Source: MFD01275-c22 sp963705885
GTDB taxonomy: Bacteria; Actinomycetota; Actinomycetes; JACCUZ01
Direction of reading: 5' to 3'
DNA: 64,000 nt
NCBI GenBank assembly: GCA_963705885.1
Contig: OY970120.1
Span: forward strand, 1,798,001-1,862,000
Shown here: positions 41,490 through 49,566 of the stretch, piece after piece
How the letters are laid out: every line of letters starts with the position of its first letter
Position numbering within the stretch: position 1 is the first letter of the stretch
The notes under the pieces: model-generated
Database searches by the model: none
What the model was told of the DNA's origin: nothing
Seen by the model: only the letters and a program-made list of their open reading frames with translations
Position numbers and translations under genes: made by a program

Positions 41490-42437
41490 ATGCGCTACGA
41501 CTCGCTGCTGGACTCGGTCGGCAACACCCCGCTCGTGGGGCTGCCGCGGCTCTCGCCGTCGCCCGAGGTCCGGCTGTGGGCCAAGCTCGAGGACCGCAAC
41601 CCGACCGGCTCGGTCAAGGACCGGCCGGCGCTCTACATGGTCGAGCAGGCCGAGAAGGCCGGCCAGCTGCGCCCCGGGTGCACCATCCTCGAGCCGACGT
41701 CGGGCAACACCGGCATCTCGCTGGCCATGGTGGCCAGGCTCAAGGGCTACCGGCTGGTCTGCGTCATGCCGTCGAACACCTCCGTCGAGCGACGTCAGCT
41801 GCTGGAGATGTGGGGCGCCGAGGTCGTGTCGTCCCCGGCCGAGGGCGGGTCGAACGAGGCCGTCCGCGTGGCCAAGGCGCTCGCCGAGGACCACCCGGAC
41901 TGGGTGATGCTCTACCAGTACGGCAACCCCGCCAACGCCGAGGCCCACTACGCGACCACCGGCCCCGAGATCCTCGCCGCGCTGCCCTCCATCACCCACT
42001 TCGTGGCCGGCCTGGGCACGACGGGCACCTTGATGGGCGTGGGCCGCTTCCTGCGCGAGCAGGTGCCCGACATCGCGGTGGTCGCGGCCGAGCCGCGCTA
42101 CGGCGAGCTGGTCTACGGCCTGCGCAACCTCGACGAGGGCTTCGTGCCCGAGCTCTACGACGAGTCGGTGCTCACCTCGCGCTACTCGGTCGGGCCACGC
42201 GACGCGGTGCGCCGGGTCCGCGAGCTGCTCGACAACGAGGGCATGTTCGCCGGGTTCTCGACCGGGGCCATAGCCCACGCGGCGCTCGGCATCGCGGCCA
42301 AGGAGCACCGCGAGGGCCGCCGCGCCGACATCTGCTTCATCGTCTGCGACGCCGGCTGGAAGTACCTCTCCACCGGCGCGTACGCCGGGACGCTGGACGA
42401 GGCGGAGGCCGCCCTCGAGGGCCAGCTCTGGGCCTGA
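41490..42437 (+). CDS. cysM: Cysteine synthase, CysO-dependent (O-phosphoserine sulfhydrylase)
   Basis: A 315-residue PLP enzyme. The cofactor lysine is in NPTGSVKDRPALYM, the substrate loop is LEPTSGNTGISLAM, and the phosphate-binding motif is GLGTTGTLMGVGRF. Mycobacterial CysM uses CysO thiocarboxylate and O-phosphoserine, and this gene's position behind cysO favours that chemistry over free sulfide. It completes the mec-cysO-cysM cluster. Confidence 0.95.
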   Translation: MRYDSLLDSVGNTPLVGLPRLSPSPEVRLWAKLEDRNPTGSVKDRPALYMVEQAEKAGQLRPGCTILEPTSGNTGISLAMVARLKGYRLVCVMPSNTSVERRQLLEMWGAEVVSSPAEGGSNEAVRVAKALAEDHPDWVMLYQYGNPANAEAHYATTGPEILAALPSITHFVAGLGTTGTLMGVGRFLREQVPDIAVVAAEPRYGELVYGLRNLDEGFVPELYDESVLTSRYSVGPRDAVRRVRELLDNEGMFAGFSTGAIAHAALGIAAKEHREGRRADICFIVCDAGWKYLSTGAYAGTLDEAEAALEGQLWA

Positions 42438-42499
42438 CGCAGGACGGGCCCGGTGACCCGACGCCTACCGACTCCCGTGACGTCGGCGATTCGTATGCG

Positions 42500-42528
42500 T
42501 TGACAGTTATATAACTCTGCGGTTAGGT
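42500..42528 (+). promoter_or_regulatory. Promoter with palindromic operator for the ArsR/SRPBCC pair
   Basis: TTGACA (42500-42505) and TTAGGT (42523-42528) are separated by 17 bases, and GTG 42535 starts six bases later. Within the spacer, AGTTATATAACT (42505-42516) is a perfect 12-bp palindrome and AT-rich in an otherwise GC-rich region. An ArsR-type repressor bound there would block the promoter. Confidence 0.65.
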
Positions 42529-42534
42529 GTCAGC

Positions 42535-42864
42535 GTGGACGCGCTCACGGCCCTCGCCGACCCGACGCGCCGGCGCATCGTCGAGCTGCTGGGCGAGGGC
42601 GAGCGCTCGGCGGGTGAGCTGGGGCGGCAGTTCCCGATCAGCCAGCCCGGCATGAGCCGGCACCTGCGCGTGCTGCGCGACGCGGGGCTCGTCCGGTGCC
42701 GTGAGGACGGGCGGCGTCGGGTCTACGCGCTCGAACCCGGCCCGTTCGCCGAGCTCGACGAGTGGCTCGAGCCGTTCCGGGCGGCCTGGGCCCAGCGGCT
42801 GGACGCGCTCGACACCGAGATCCGGAGGGGCCGGGCCGACCGGCGGAGGAGGCAGGACGCATGA
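42535..42864 (+). CDS. ArsR-family winged-helix repressor
   Basis: A 109-residue regulator. The helix-turn-helix reads LGRQFPISQPGMSRHLRVLR, with an N-terminal ALADPTRRRIVELLGEGERS and a wing EDGRRRVYALEPGP. No metal-binding cysteine pair is present, so it is probably of the non-metal SRPBCC-linked ArsR group. The stop overlaps the start of the SRPBCC gene (ATGA), and an operator-like palindrome lies in its own promoter, so autorepression is likely. GTG 42535 could begin a leaderless transcript. Confidence 0.92.
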   Translation: MDALTALADPTRRRIVELLGEGERSAGELGRQFPISQPGMSRHLRVLRDAGLVRCREDGRRRVYALEPGPFAELDEWLEPFRAAWAQRLDALDTEIRRGRADRRRRQDA

Positions 42865-43361
42865 GCGAGATCAGCAGCCCGCGGGGCACGGTGGAGCGGG
42901 CCCCCGGCGGGGCGCGCGTGGTGTTCCGGCGGGACTACCCCGACCCCGTCGAGGACGTCTGGGCGGCGGTCACCGAGCCCGCCCGGCTCGACCGGTGGAT
43001 CGGCACCTACACCGGCACCGCTGCGGAGGGCTCGACGGTGCAGTTCGTGATGACCGCCGAGGGGCAGGTCGACCCGGAGCCGGTGACGATCGTCGCCTGC
43101 GTCCCGCCTCGCCACCTCGTGGTCGACATCGCGACCAAGGGCCAGCCGGTGTGGCGCGTCGAGGTGACGCTCGCGGCGGTCCGCACCGGGACGGCGCTGA
43201 CGTTCGTCCACCACCTGGCCGACGCGGGCATGAGCCGCGAGGTCGGGCCCGGCTGGCAGTTCTACCTCGACCGGCTCGGAGCGGCCCTGGCCGACGCGCC
43301 GATGCCCGAGTGGGACCCCTACCTCGCCCTTGCGGACCACTACGGCCCCGCGTCCGCGTAG
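42861..43361 (+). CDS. SRPBCC (AHSA1-like) domain protein
   Basis: A 166-residue START-like lipid/ligand-binding fold. It has VVFRRDYPDPVEDVWAAVTE, RLDRWIGTYTG and FVHHLADAGMSREVGPGWQF, the standard AHSA1 order. ArsR-SRPBCC pairs like this one are common in actinobacteria; the protein may bind a hydrophobic ligand that inactivates the repressor. It is coupled to the ArsR gene by a 4-base overlap (ATG 42861). Confidence 0.9.
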   Translation: MSEISSPRGTVERAPGGARVVFRRDYPDPVEDVWAAVTEPARLDRWIGTYTGTAAEGSTVQFVMTAEGQVDPEPVTIVACVPPRHLVVDIATKGQPVWRVEVTLAAVRTGTALTFVHHLADAGMSREVGPGWQFYLDRLGAALADAPMPEWDPYLALADHYGPASA

Positions 43362-43422
43362 GTCGGCCCGGCAGTTGCCGCGCAGCCGGTCGCGCCGAGC
43401 AGGCCGGTCGTGCCGCTTTGGC

Positions 43423-43475
43423 CATGATCGGAGCGAGCGAGAGCCACGTCCCCCTGCGGATCTGCTCCGATCATG
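43423..43475. terminator. Inverted repeat, probable terminator
   Basis: CATGATCGGAGC (43423-43434) and GCTCCGATCATG (43464-43475) form a perfect 12-bp inverted repeat with a 29-base loop. It lies between the SRPBCC gene and the convergent AbiEi/DUF559 gene, so a bidirectional terminator or repeated palindrome is the most likely role. Confidence 0.55.
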
Positions 43476-43509
43476 ACCATTCGCGCACCGGCGAGGGGGC
43501 GCGACGAGG

Positions 43510-44496
43510 TCAGTCGAGCACCGCCGTGCAGGCCGGGCCGCAGCGGGTCAGCCGTCCCGACCAGCCGCGGCCACGGAGTGTCCGCCCGACCTGGGCTGCC
43601 GTCGCGCAGGGCCTCGTCGTGACCGAGCGCCAGCCGTAGCGGAGGGTGCGGGTGTCCTCGTCGGCGACCAGCTCGTTGTCCCTGACGTCATCGGCCTCCC
43701 GCCACTCTTCCGGGTGCGCCGCACGCCCATCGAGCTCGACCGCGACGCGCCATCGGCGATAGTGCACGTCCCGGTACCTCCGGCGCCCGCGCCCGCCCTC
43801 CGTACGGTTGCGGCGTCCGCGAGGCAGGCCGTGCGGCCGCTCGACGTCTCGGACGTAGCGCCTTTCCAGGGCGGACATCACCCCGTCCTGCACCTCGGCG
43901 ACCAGCTCGCCGACGAGATGCCGCCAGCGCATGCGCTTGCGTCCACGTGCCCGCAGCGCCAACCGCGCGGCGGTCGTGAGCCGGCGCTGGCAGGCGCGCA
44001 GCACGATGTCGACCACCGCGTCCTCCGTCGCGGCGTCGTCGGTGAGGTCGAGCACGGTGTCCTCGACCCGGGTCTGCGGCGGGGTCCGACTCGGGTGCCG
44101 GGTCAGGGCCAGCCGCCGGGACTGCCGGATGCGCACACCCGGACGCCGGGCCACGCGGTGTCCGTGCGCCACCGTCACCTCGAGCCGGTCGGGCTCGCGA
44201 TCGGCCAGGCCGGCCAGGAACGCGGCCGTCGAGTGAGAGGCGACGGCGTCGGGCCCGGCGTGGACGAGCGCCGCCCAGACCCAGGTCTCGAACGGCAGCG
44301 GGCCGGTGAAGACGACGTACGTCCGGGGATGGAAGCGCTGCCAGCGTCGGCCTCTGAGCTGGCCGCGGACGAACGCCCGGGGGACACCCAGCTCGCGCAG
44401 CTGCGCCCGGCCGACGACGCCACGCTGACGTCCGGCCAGCTCGCCGAGGGGGGTCTCCCAGGGCGAGCGCGACGGCGTGACGCCGGACGTGGGCAC
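43510..44496 (-). CDS. AbiEi-like N-terminal / DUF559 (Vsr-fold) C-terminal protein
   Basis: A 328-residue actinobacterial protein. Residues 15-70 resemble the winged helix of AbiEi-type antitoxins (GVVGRAQLRELGVPRAFVR), the middle has RYVVFTGPL-like beta structure (TYVVFTGPLPFETWVWAALV), and the C-terminus carries a Vsr-like endonuclease core (WRVAVELDGRAAHPEEW). Such proteins are widespread and usually orphan; no toxin gene adjoins it. The start is GTG 44496 with CAGGGT six bases upstream. Confidence 0.75.
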   Translation of the reverse strand: MPTSGVTPSRSPWETPLGELAGRQRGVVGRAQLRELGVPRAFVRGQLRGRRWQRFHPRTYVVFTGPLPFETWVWAALVHAGPDAVASHSTAAFLAGLADREPDRLEVTVAHGHRVARRPGVRIRQSRRLALTRHPSRTPPQTRVEDTVLDLTDDAATEDAVVDIVLRACQRRLTTAARLALRARGRKRMRWRHLVGELVAEVQDGVMSALERRYVRDVERPHGLPRGRRNRTEGGRGRRRYRDVHYRRWRVAVELDGRAAHPEEWREADDVRDNELVADEDTRTLRYGWRSVTTRPCATAAQVGRTLRGRGWSGRLTRCGPACTAVLD

Positions 44497-44628
44497 GCGG
44501 ACACCCTGTGCGACGCCGTACGGTCACAGCTCCCGCTCCAGCGATGTCGTGGACGAACCGGGGCTGTGGACGGCTCAGAGCGGGGGTGGGTGCGACGTCG
44601 CGCGGTCGGCCTTCGTGACGGGGGTGGG

Positions 44629-45021
44629 TCAGGCGCCGGGCGGCTCGTCCTCGCCGCGCTCCTCGGCCGCCTCGCCCTCGGCCTTGGTCCGGTGCACGGT
44701 GTCAGGCGCGTGGTCGGGCGGCCCGTAGATCGTCAGCAGCCGCAGCACGCCCGACCCGGTGTTCGTGAAGTTGTGCTCGGTGCCGGCCGGGACGACGACC
44801 AGGTCCCCGGCCGTGACCTCCTGCCTGTCACCCGCCACCTCGGCCCGGGCGGTGCCCTCGCTGAAGATCAGGACCTGGTCGTTGTCGGGGTGGACCTCGG
44901 CGCCGATGTCCTCGCCCGGCTGCAGCGTCATCGCGACGACCTGCGTGTGCTCCCCGGTGTTCAGGACGGTGCGGAAGTTGTCGAACCTGGCGGCCTCGGT
45001 GGCGATCGTCACGGCGAACAT
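44629..45021 (-). CDS. Cupin domain protein
   Basis: A 130-residue small cupin. The metal-binding motifs are GAEVHPDNDQVLIFSEG (His, Glu-like) and VVVPAGTEHNFTNTG (His). An acidic tail of about 25 residues ends it. Substrate is unknown. The start is ATG 45021; the divergent murI starts 50 bases away. Confidence 0.88.
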   Translation of the reverse strand: MFAVTIATEAARFDNFRTVLNTGEHTQVVAMTLQPGEDIGAEVHPDNDQVLIFSEGTARAEVAGDRQEVTAGDLVVVPAGTEHNFTNTGSGVLRLLTIYGPPDHAPDTVHRTKAEGEAAEERGEDEPPGA

Positions 45022-45058
45022 GGCCCTTGCCTACCCCGGGGCGCGCGGTCGATGCAAG

Positions 45059-45064
45059 TAACCT
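45059..45064 (+). promoter_or_regulatory. Putative -10 element (TAACCT) for murI
   Basis: TAACCT ends six bases before GTG 45071, with no Shine-Dalgarno. A leaderless murI transcript is inferred. Confidence 0.5.
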
Positions 45065-45070
45065 TCGGCC

Positions 45071-45865
45071 GTGGCAGACGCGCCGATCGGCATCTTCGAC
45101 TCAGGCTTCGGCGGGCTGACCGTCGCGCGTTCGGTGCTCGACCAGCTGCCGCACGAGCCGGTCCTCTACTACGGCGACACCGACCGCCAGCCCTACGGGC
45201 CACGTCCCATCGCCGAGGTCCGCTCCTTCGCGCTCGAGTGCCTCGACCACCTCGTCGACCAGGGCGTGAAGATGCTGGTCATCGCGTGCAACAGCGCGAG
45301 CGCCGCCGTGCTGCACGATGCCCGTGAGCGCTACGCGGTGCCCGTCGTCGAGGTGATCCGACCGGCCGTCCGACGGGCCGTCGCAGCGACCCGCAACGAC
45401 CACGTCGGCGTGATCTCGACGGCCGCGACCAAGACCAGCCGTGCCTACGAGGACGCGTTCGCCGCCGCCCCGCAGATCCATGTCACGACGCAGGCCTGTC
45501 CGCGGTTCGTGGAGTTCGTCGAGCGGGGCGTGACGGGCGGTGACGAGCTGATCAAGGTCGCGCACGAGTACCTCGACCCGGTGTCCGCGGCCGGGGTCGA
45601 CACGCTGATCCTCGGCTGCACGCACTACCCGCTGCTCAGCGCCGTCGTCTCGTACGTCATGGGCGACGGCGTGACCCTCGTGAGCAGCGCGGAGGAGACG
45701 GCGAAGGACGTCTACCGCACGCTGGTCGCGGGCGGGCTGGAGCGTCCGGACGGGCTGCCCGAGCCCGAGCACCGCTTCCTCACCACCGGGGACCCGTCGG
45801 TCTTCCGAGACCTCAGCCGGCGGTTCCTCGGGCCCGAGGCCGGCGGCGTCGAGGCCGTGGCGTGA
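45071..45865 (+). CDS. murI: Glutamate racemase
   Basis: A 264-residue cofactor-independent racemase making D-glutamate for peptidoglycan. The two catalytic cysteines are in VIACNSASAA and LILGCTHYPLL. It opens with IGIFDSGFGGLTVARSVLDQ and has DTDRQPYGPRPIAEV. GTG 45071 is preceded by TAACCT at six bases. It overlaps the next gene's start by four bases (GTGA). Confidence 0.96.
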   Translation: MADAPIGIFDSGFGGLTVARSVLDQLPHEPVLYYGDTDRQPYGPRPIAEVRSFALECLDHLVDQGVKMLVIACNSASAAVLHDARERYAVPVVEVIRPAVRRAVAATRNDHVGVISTAATKTSRAYEDAFAAAPQIHVTTQACPRFVEFVERGVTGGDELIKVAHEYLDPVSAAGVDTLILGCTHYPLLSAVVSYVMGDGVTLVSSAEETAKDVYRTLVAGGLERPDGLPEPEHRFLTTGDPSVFRDLSRRFLGPEAGGVEAVA

Positions 45866-46623
45866 CCGATGCGATGCGGGTCACCGTCGTCGGCTGCTCC
45901 GGGTCCCTGCCCGGGCCCGACGGACCGGCGTCGTGCTACCTGGTGGAGGCCGACGGGTTCCGGGCCCTGCTCGACCTCGGCAACGGAGCCCTCGGCCCGC
46001 TGCAGCGCCACTGCCCGGCCGGCGCCGTCGACGCGGTGCTGGTCAGCCACCTGCACCCCGACCACTGCATGGACCTGCTGCCTCTGTACGTCGCCCGCAA
46101 CTACGACCCCGCCGGCCCCTGCCCGCCGATCCCCGTGCTGGCCCCCGACGGGGCGGGGGAGCACCTCGCCCGGGCGTACGGGCGGGTGGACGGCCGTGGA
46201 CTGAGCGGGTCGTTCGACTTCGTGGCGTGGACCGGGCGCCACGAGGTGGGGCCGCTCACCGTGAGCGTGGCGAGGGTGGCGCACCCGGTGCCGACGTATG
46301 CGATGAGGGTGGAGCACGCAGGCCGGGTTCTCGTCTACTCCGGCGACACCGGTCCCACCGACGCGCTGGTCGAGATCTCCCGCGACGCCGACCTGGCGCT
46401 GTTCGAGTCGGCGTTCGAGGAGGGCCGCGACGACGCGGCGCCGGCCGACCTGCACCTGACCGGTCGCCAGGCGGGCGAGCACGCCGAGCGGGCGGGGGTT
46501 CGCCGGCTCGTGCTCACCCACCTGCCGCCGTGGAACGACCCGTCGTTGTCGCTGACCGCCGCGTCGGAGGTGTTCTCCGGGTCGGTCGAGGTGGCCCGCC
46601 CCGGCGCGACTTTCGAGGTGTGA
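45862..46623 (+). CDS. MBL-fold metal-dependent hydrolase
   Basis: A 253-residue metallo-beta-lactamase-fold protein of the RNase Z or cyclic-nucleotide phosphodiesterase type. The metal motif is LVSHLHPDHCMDLLPLY, later metal ligands are VLVYSGDTGPTDAL (Asp) and LVLTHLPPWND (His). It sits between murI and rph in a conserved murI-MBL-rph-rdgB order of actinobacteria. Its substrate is unknown. GTG 45862 overlaps the murI stop. Confidence 0.92.
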   Translation: MTDAMRVTVVGCSGSLPGPDGPASCYLVEADGFRALLDLGNGALGPLQRHCPAGAVDAVLVSHLHPDHCMDLLPLYVARNYDPAGPCPPIPVLAPDGAGEHLARAYGRVDGRGLSGSFDFVAWTGRHEVGPLTVSVARVAHPVPTYAMRVEHAGRVLVYSGDTGPTDALVEISRDADLALFESAFEEGRDDAAPADLHLTGRQAGEHAERAGVRRLVLTHLPPWNDPSLSLTAASEVFSGSVEVARPGATFEV

Positions 46624-46634
46624 GACGTCCCACG

Positions 46635-46640
46635 TAGGGT
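46635..46640 (+). promoter_or_regulatory. Putative -10 element (TAGGGT) for rph
   Basis: TAGGGT ends seven bases before ATG 46648. It suggests a leaderless rph transcript in addition to read-through from murI. Confidence 0.45.
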
Positions 46641-46647
46641 CCTCGCC

Positions 46648-47367
46648 ATGGCACGCATCGACGGACGGACCCCCGACCAGCTGCGCCCGGTCACGATCAC
46701 CCGCGGCTGGCTCGACCACGCCGAGGGCTCGGTGCTGGTGGAGTTCGGCCGCACCCGGGTGCTGTGCGCGGCGTCGGTCACCCAGGGCGTGCCGCGGTGG
46801 CGCAAGGGCAGCGGTCTGGGCTGGGTGACGGCGGAGTACGCGATGCTCCCGCGCTCGACGAACACCCGCTCCGACCGCGAGTCGGTCAAGGGCCGCATCG
46901 GCGGCCGCACCCACGAGATCTCCCGCCTGGTGGGCCGGTCGCTGCGCGCGGCGATCGACTACAAGGCTCTGGGCGAGAACACGATCGTTCTCGACTGCGA
47001 CGTCCTGCAGGCCGACGGCGGCACGCGCACCGCCGCGATCACCGGGGCGTACGTCGCGCTGGCCGACGCCGTCACCTACCTCCGCGAGCAGGGTGCCCTG
47101 GTCTCCGAGCCGCTGCACACGTCGGTGGCCGCCGTGTCGGTCGGCATCGTCGACGGGTTGCCGCTGCTCGACCTCTGCTACGAGGAGGACGTGAACGCCG
47201 AGACCGACATGAACGTCGTGATGACCGGTGACGGCGCGTTCGTCGAGGTGCAGGGCACCGCCGAGGCCGAGCCGTTCGACCGGGCCCTGCTCGACCAGCT
47301 GCTGGACCTGGCGACCACCGGGTGCGCCGAGCTCACGACGGCACAGACTGCCGCTCTCGCCCCGTGA
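46648..47367 (+). CDS. rph: Ribonuclease PH
   Basis: A 239-residue phosphorolytic 3'-5' exoribonuclease that trims tRNA 3' ends. It has RTPDQLRPVTITRGW, EYAMLPRSTNTRSDRESVKG, GRTHEISRLVGRSLRAAIDY and CDVLQADGGTRTAAITGAYV, all catalytic or RNA-binding family blocks. The tRNA-Leu gene lies 610 bases downstream on the other strand, but this is probably incidental. The stop overlaps the rdgB start (GTGA). Confidence 0.96.
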   Translation: MARIDGRTPDQLRPVTITRGWLDHAEGSVLVEFGRTRVLCAASVTQGVPRWRKGSGLGWVTAEYAMLPRSTNTRSDRESVKGRIGGRTHEISRLVGRSLRAAIDYKALGENTIVLDCDVLQADGGTRTAAITGAYVALADAVTYLREQGALVSEPLHTSVAAVSVGIVDGLPLLDLCYEEDVNAETDMNVVMTGDGAFVEVQGTAEAEPFDRALLDQLLDLATTGCAELTTAQTAALAP

Positions 47368-47975
47368 GCCAGGTCGTCCTGGCGACCCGCAACCCGCACA
47401 AGGTCGGCGAGCTGCAGGAGATCCTCGGCGTCCTCGGGCTCGACGTCGAGCTCGTCGCCCTTCCGCGCGAGGTGCCCGACGTGGTCGAGGACGGGCTGAC
47501 GTTCGCCGAGAACGCGCTGAAGAAGGCGCGGGCCGCGACCGCCGCCACCGGGATGCCGTCGATCGCCGACGACAGCGGGCTGTGCGTCGACGCGCTCAAC
47601 GGGATGCCCGGCGTGCTCTCGGCCCGCTGGGCGGGTGCCGAGCGCAGTGACGCGGCGAACCTGCGGCTCGTTCTCGCGCAGGTCGAGGATGTGCCCGACG
47701 AGCACCGGGGTGCGGCCTTCGTCTGCGCGGCCGCGCTGGTCCTGCCGACCGGCGAGGAGCGCGTCGTCGAGGGGCGCGTCGAGGGCCGGCTGGTCCGCGA
47801 GCCTCGCGGCACCGGCGGCTTCGGCTACGACCCGGCCTTCGTGCCCGACGGGCACGAGCGCACCACGGCCGAAATGGACGCCGACGAGAAGAACGCCATC
47901 AGCCATCGCGGCAACGCCTTCCGTGCGCTGGCGCCGCTGATCAGCGAGCTCGTCCCCGGCGTGGGGCCGGCCTGA
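47364..47975 (+). CDS. rdgB: Non-canonical purine NTP pyrophosphatase (dITP/XTP)
   Basis: A 203-residue HAM1/RdgB enzyme that removes dITP and XTP. Motifs are LATRNPHKVGELQEIL, FAENALKKARAA, SIADDSGLCVDAL, GTGGFGYDPAFVP and SHRGNAFRAL. GTG 47364 overlaps the rph stop; the ATG at 47322 is too far upstream. It ends one base before the convergent tRNA-Leu. Confidence 0.95.
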   Translation: MSQVVLATRNPHKVGELQEILGVLGLDVELVALPREVPDVVEDGLTFAENALKKARAATAATGMPSIADDSGLCVDALNGMPGVLSARWAGAERSDAANLRLVLAQVEDVPDEHRGAAFVCAAALVLPTGEERVVEGRVEGRLVREPRGTGGFGYDPAFVPDGHERTTAEMDADEKNAISHRGNAFRALAPLISELVPGVGPA

Positions 47976-47976
47976 C

Positions 47977-48062
47977 TGGTGCGGGAGGGGGGACTCGAAC
48001 CCCCACGCCCGAAGGCACAGGAACCTAAATCCTGCGCGGCTGCCTGGTTACGCCACTCCCGC
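47977..48062 (-). tRNA. tRNA-Leu (anticodon TAG)
   Basis: The minus strand folds as a class II tRNA. The acceptor stem GCGGGAG pairs with CTCCCGC, the D-arm region is TGGCGTAACCAGGCAGC, and the anticodon stem CAGGA/TCCTG has loop TTTAGGT with anticodon TAG. A long variable arm TGCCTTCGGGCG is typical of Leu, followed by a GGGGG-TTCGAGT-CCCCC T-arm. The CCA end is encoded, giving 86 bases. Confidence 0.93.
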
Positions 48063-48109
48063 GTGGGGCCATCGTAGGGATCCGCCCGCGGGAGGGGGTG
48101 CGGTGACGG

Positions 48110-48577
48110 TCAGTCGATGCCGAGGTCGCGGCGGAGCTTGGCCACGTGACCGGTCGCCTTCACGTTGTACATCGCCTTCTCGACGACGCCCTTCTCGTCG
48201 ACGACGACGGTCGAGCGGATCACGCCGGTCACGGTCTTGCCGTAGAGCTTCTTCTCGCCCCACGCGCCGTAGGCCTGCAGGACCTCGCGGGCCGGGTCGC
48301 ACAGCAGCGGGTAGGGGAGGTGCTCCTCGTCGCGGAACCGCCGCTGGGCCTCGGGCTCGTCGGGCGAGACGCCGAGCACCTGGTAGCCGGCCCCCTGCAA
48401 CGACGCGATGTTGTCGCGGAAGTCGCACGCCTCCGTCGTGCATCCGGGCGTGGAGGCCGCCGAGAAGAAGTAGACGACGACCTTCCGGCCCGCGAAGGAC
48501 GACAGCTGCACGGGCGTGCCGTCGGGGTCGGGAAGGGTGAAGTCGGGGGCGGGGTCACCGGTTGAGAGTCTCGTCAC
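48110..48577 (-). CDS. bcp: Thioredoxin-dependent peroxiredoxin (BCP type)
   Basis: A 155-residue peroxiredoxin reducing hydroperoxides. The peroxidatic site is ASTPGCTTEACDFRDN, with the catalytic Cys in PGCT and the second Cys in EACD. GDPAPDFTLPDPDG begins the fold and IRSTVVVDEKG follows. GTG 48577 has TAGGTT six bases upstream. It lies next to tRNA-Leu. Confidence 0.95.
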   Translation of the reverse strand: MTRLSTGDPAPDFTLPDPDGTPVQLSSFAGRKVVVYFFSAASTPGCTTEACDFRDNIASLQGAGYQVLGVSPDEPEAQRRFRDEEHLPYPLLCDPAREVLQAYGAWGEKKLYGKTVTGVIRSTVVVDEKGVVEKAMYNVKATGHVAKLRRDLGID

Positions 48578-48583
48578 CCGGAC

Positions 48584-48589
48584 AACCTA
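48584..48589 (-). promoter_or_regulatory. Putative -10 element (TAGGTT) for bcp
   Basis: On the minus strand TAGGTT lies six bases before GTG 48577. No Shine-Dalgarno precedes that codon. Confidence 0.5.
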
Positions 48590-48681
48590 GACGGGGTACC
48601 GGGAGCGCGTGGGTGGCCCTCACGCCGGGCGCGGGGGATCATGGGCCGGGACCAGCATGCATCAGCCGGGAGGGAACCGTC

Positions 48682-48981
48682 ATGACGAGCAGCACCGCGA
48701 CGCCGGGTGGCCTGGAGGCCCGGCCGCCGGAGAAGCCCGCTGCCGACCGCAGCCCGGCCGAGATCGAGGCCGACATCGAGCTCACCAGAGCCCGGTTGTC
48801 GGAGACGGTCGACGCCATCGCCGACCGGGTGAAGCCGGCCAACGTCGCGCGTCGCGGTGCCGACTCGATGAAGGCCCAGGTCGTCGACGACGGCGGCGGG
48901 CTGCGGGTCGGCCGAGTCGCGGTCCTTGCCGTGGCCGTCGGCGCCGCGGTCGCGCTGGTCGCCTGGCGCCGCTCCCGGTGA
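48682..48981 (+). CDS. DUF3618 family membrane-anchored protein
   Basis: A 99-residue protein with a flexible N-terminus, the DUF3618 core RSPAEIEADIELTRARLSET (a helical stretch) and a C-terminal membrane helix (about residues 75-95) followed by RRSR. GGGAGGG lies upstream of ATG 48682. In other actinobacteria the family is linked to envelope-stress proteins. The role is unknown. Confidence 0.85.
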   Translation: MTSSTATPGGLEARPPEKPAADRSPAEIEADIELTRARLSETVDAIADRVKPANVARRGADSMKAQVVDDGGGLRVGRVAVLAVAVGAAVALVAWRRSR

Positions 48982-49481
48982 CGACGCCGGCGCGTCGACG
49001 GGAGGAGCCCGGCCCCGGGCAGGAGTCGGTGTGGGACTACCCTCGACCGCCTCGCGTCGAGCCCACCGGCGAGCACGTGCGTGTCGAGCTGGGCGGGTCG
49101 GTCGTCGCCGAGTCCACATCGGCGCTGCGGGTGCTCGAGACGAGCCACCCGCCGGTCTACTACCTGCCGACCGACGCCTTCGTCGACGGAGCGCTCGGGC
49201 CGGCCGAGGGCTCGTCCTGGTGCGAGTACAAGGGCACCGCGCGCTACCTCGACGTTGTCGGCGGCCGTCGGCGCGCGACCCGCGCCGGCTGGACGTACCC
49301 CGAGCCGTCGCCCGGTTTCGAGGCCCTGCAGGGTCACGTCGCGCTCTACCCCGGCCTGATGGACCGGGTGACGGTCGACGGCGAGGAGGTCCGGCCCCAG
49401 CAGGGCGGCTTCTACGGCGGTTGGGTCACCGACCGCGTCGTCGGCCCGTTCAAGGGCGGCCCCGGCACGCTGGGCTGGTAG
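48978..49481 (+). CDS. DUF427 family protein
   Basis: A 167-residue protein with the DUF427 core: ESVWDYPRPPRVEPTGEHV, STSALRVLETSHPPVYYLPT, GSSWCEYKGTARYLDV and WTYPEPSPGFEAL. A beta-rich fold with a conserved CEYKG motif is visible. Its function is unknown. GTG 48978 overlaps the DUF3618 stop by four bases, indicating co-expression. Confidence 0.9.
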   Translation: MTTPARRREEPGPGQESVWDYPRPPRVEPTGEHVRVELGGSVVAESTSALRVLETSHPPVYYLPTDAFVDGALGPAEGSSWCEYKGTARYLDVVGGRRRATRAGWTYPEPSPGFEALQGHVALYPGLMDRVTVDGEEVRPQQGGFYGGWVTDRVVGPFKGGPGTLGW

Positions 49482-49566
49482 CGGCCACCGTTCGCGTCAC
49501 AGTCCTGTAAAGCCGCGTCGAGCCGCTCCGGCCCGGCGGCGCGCGTGCCGTACCGTCTCGTCGCGC

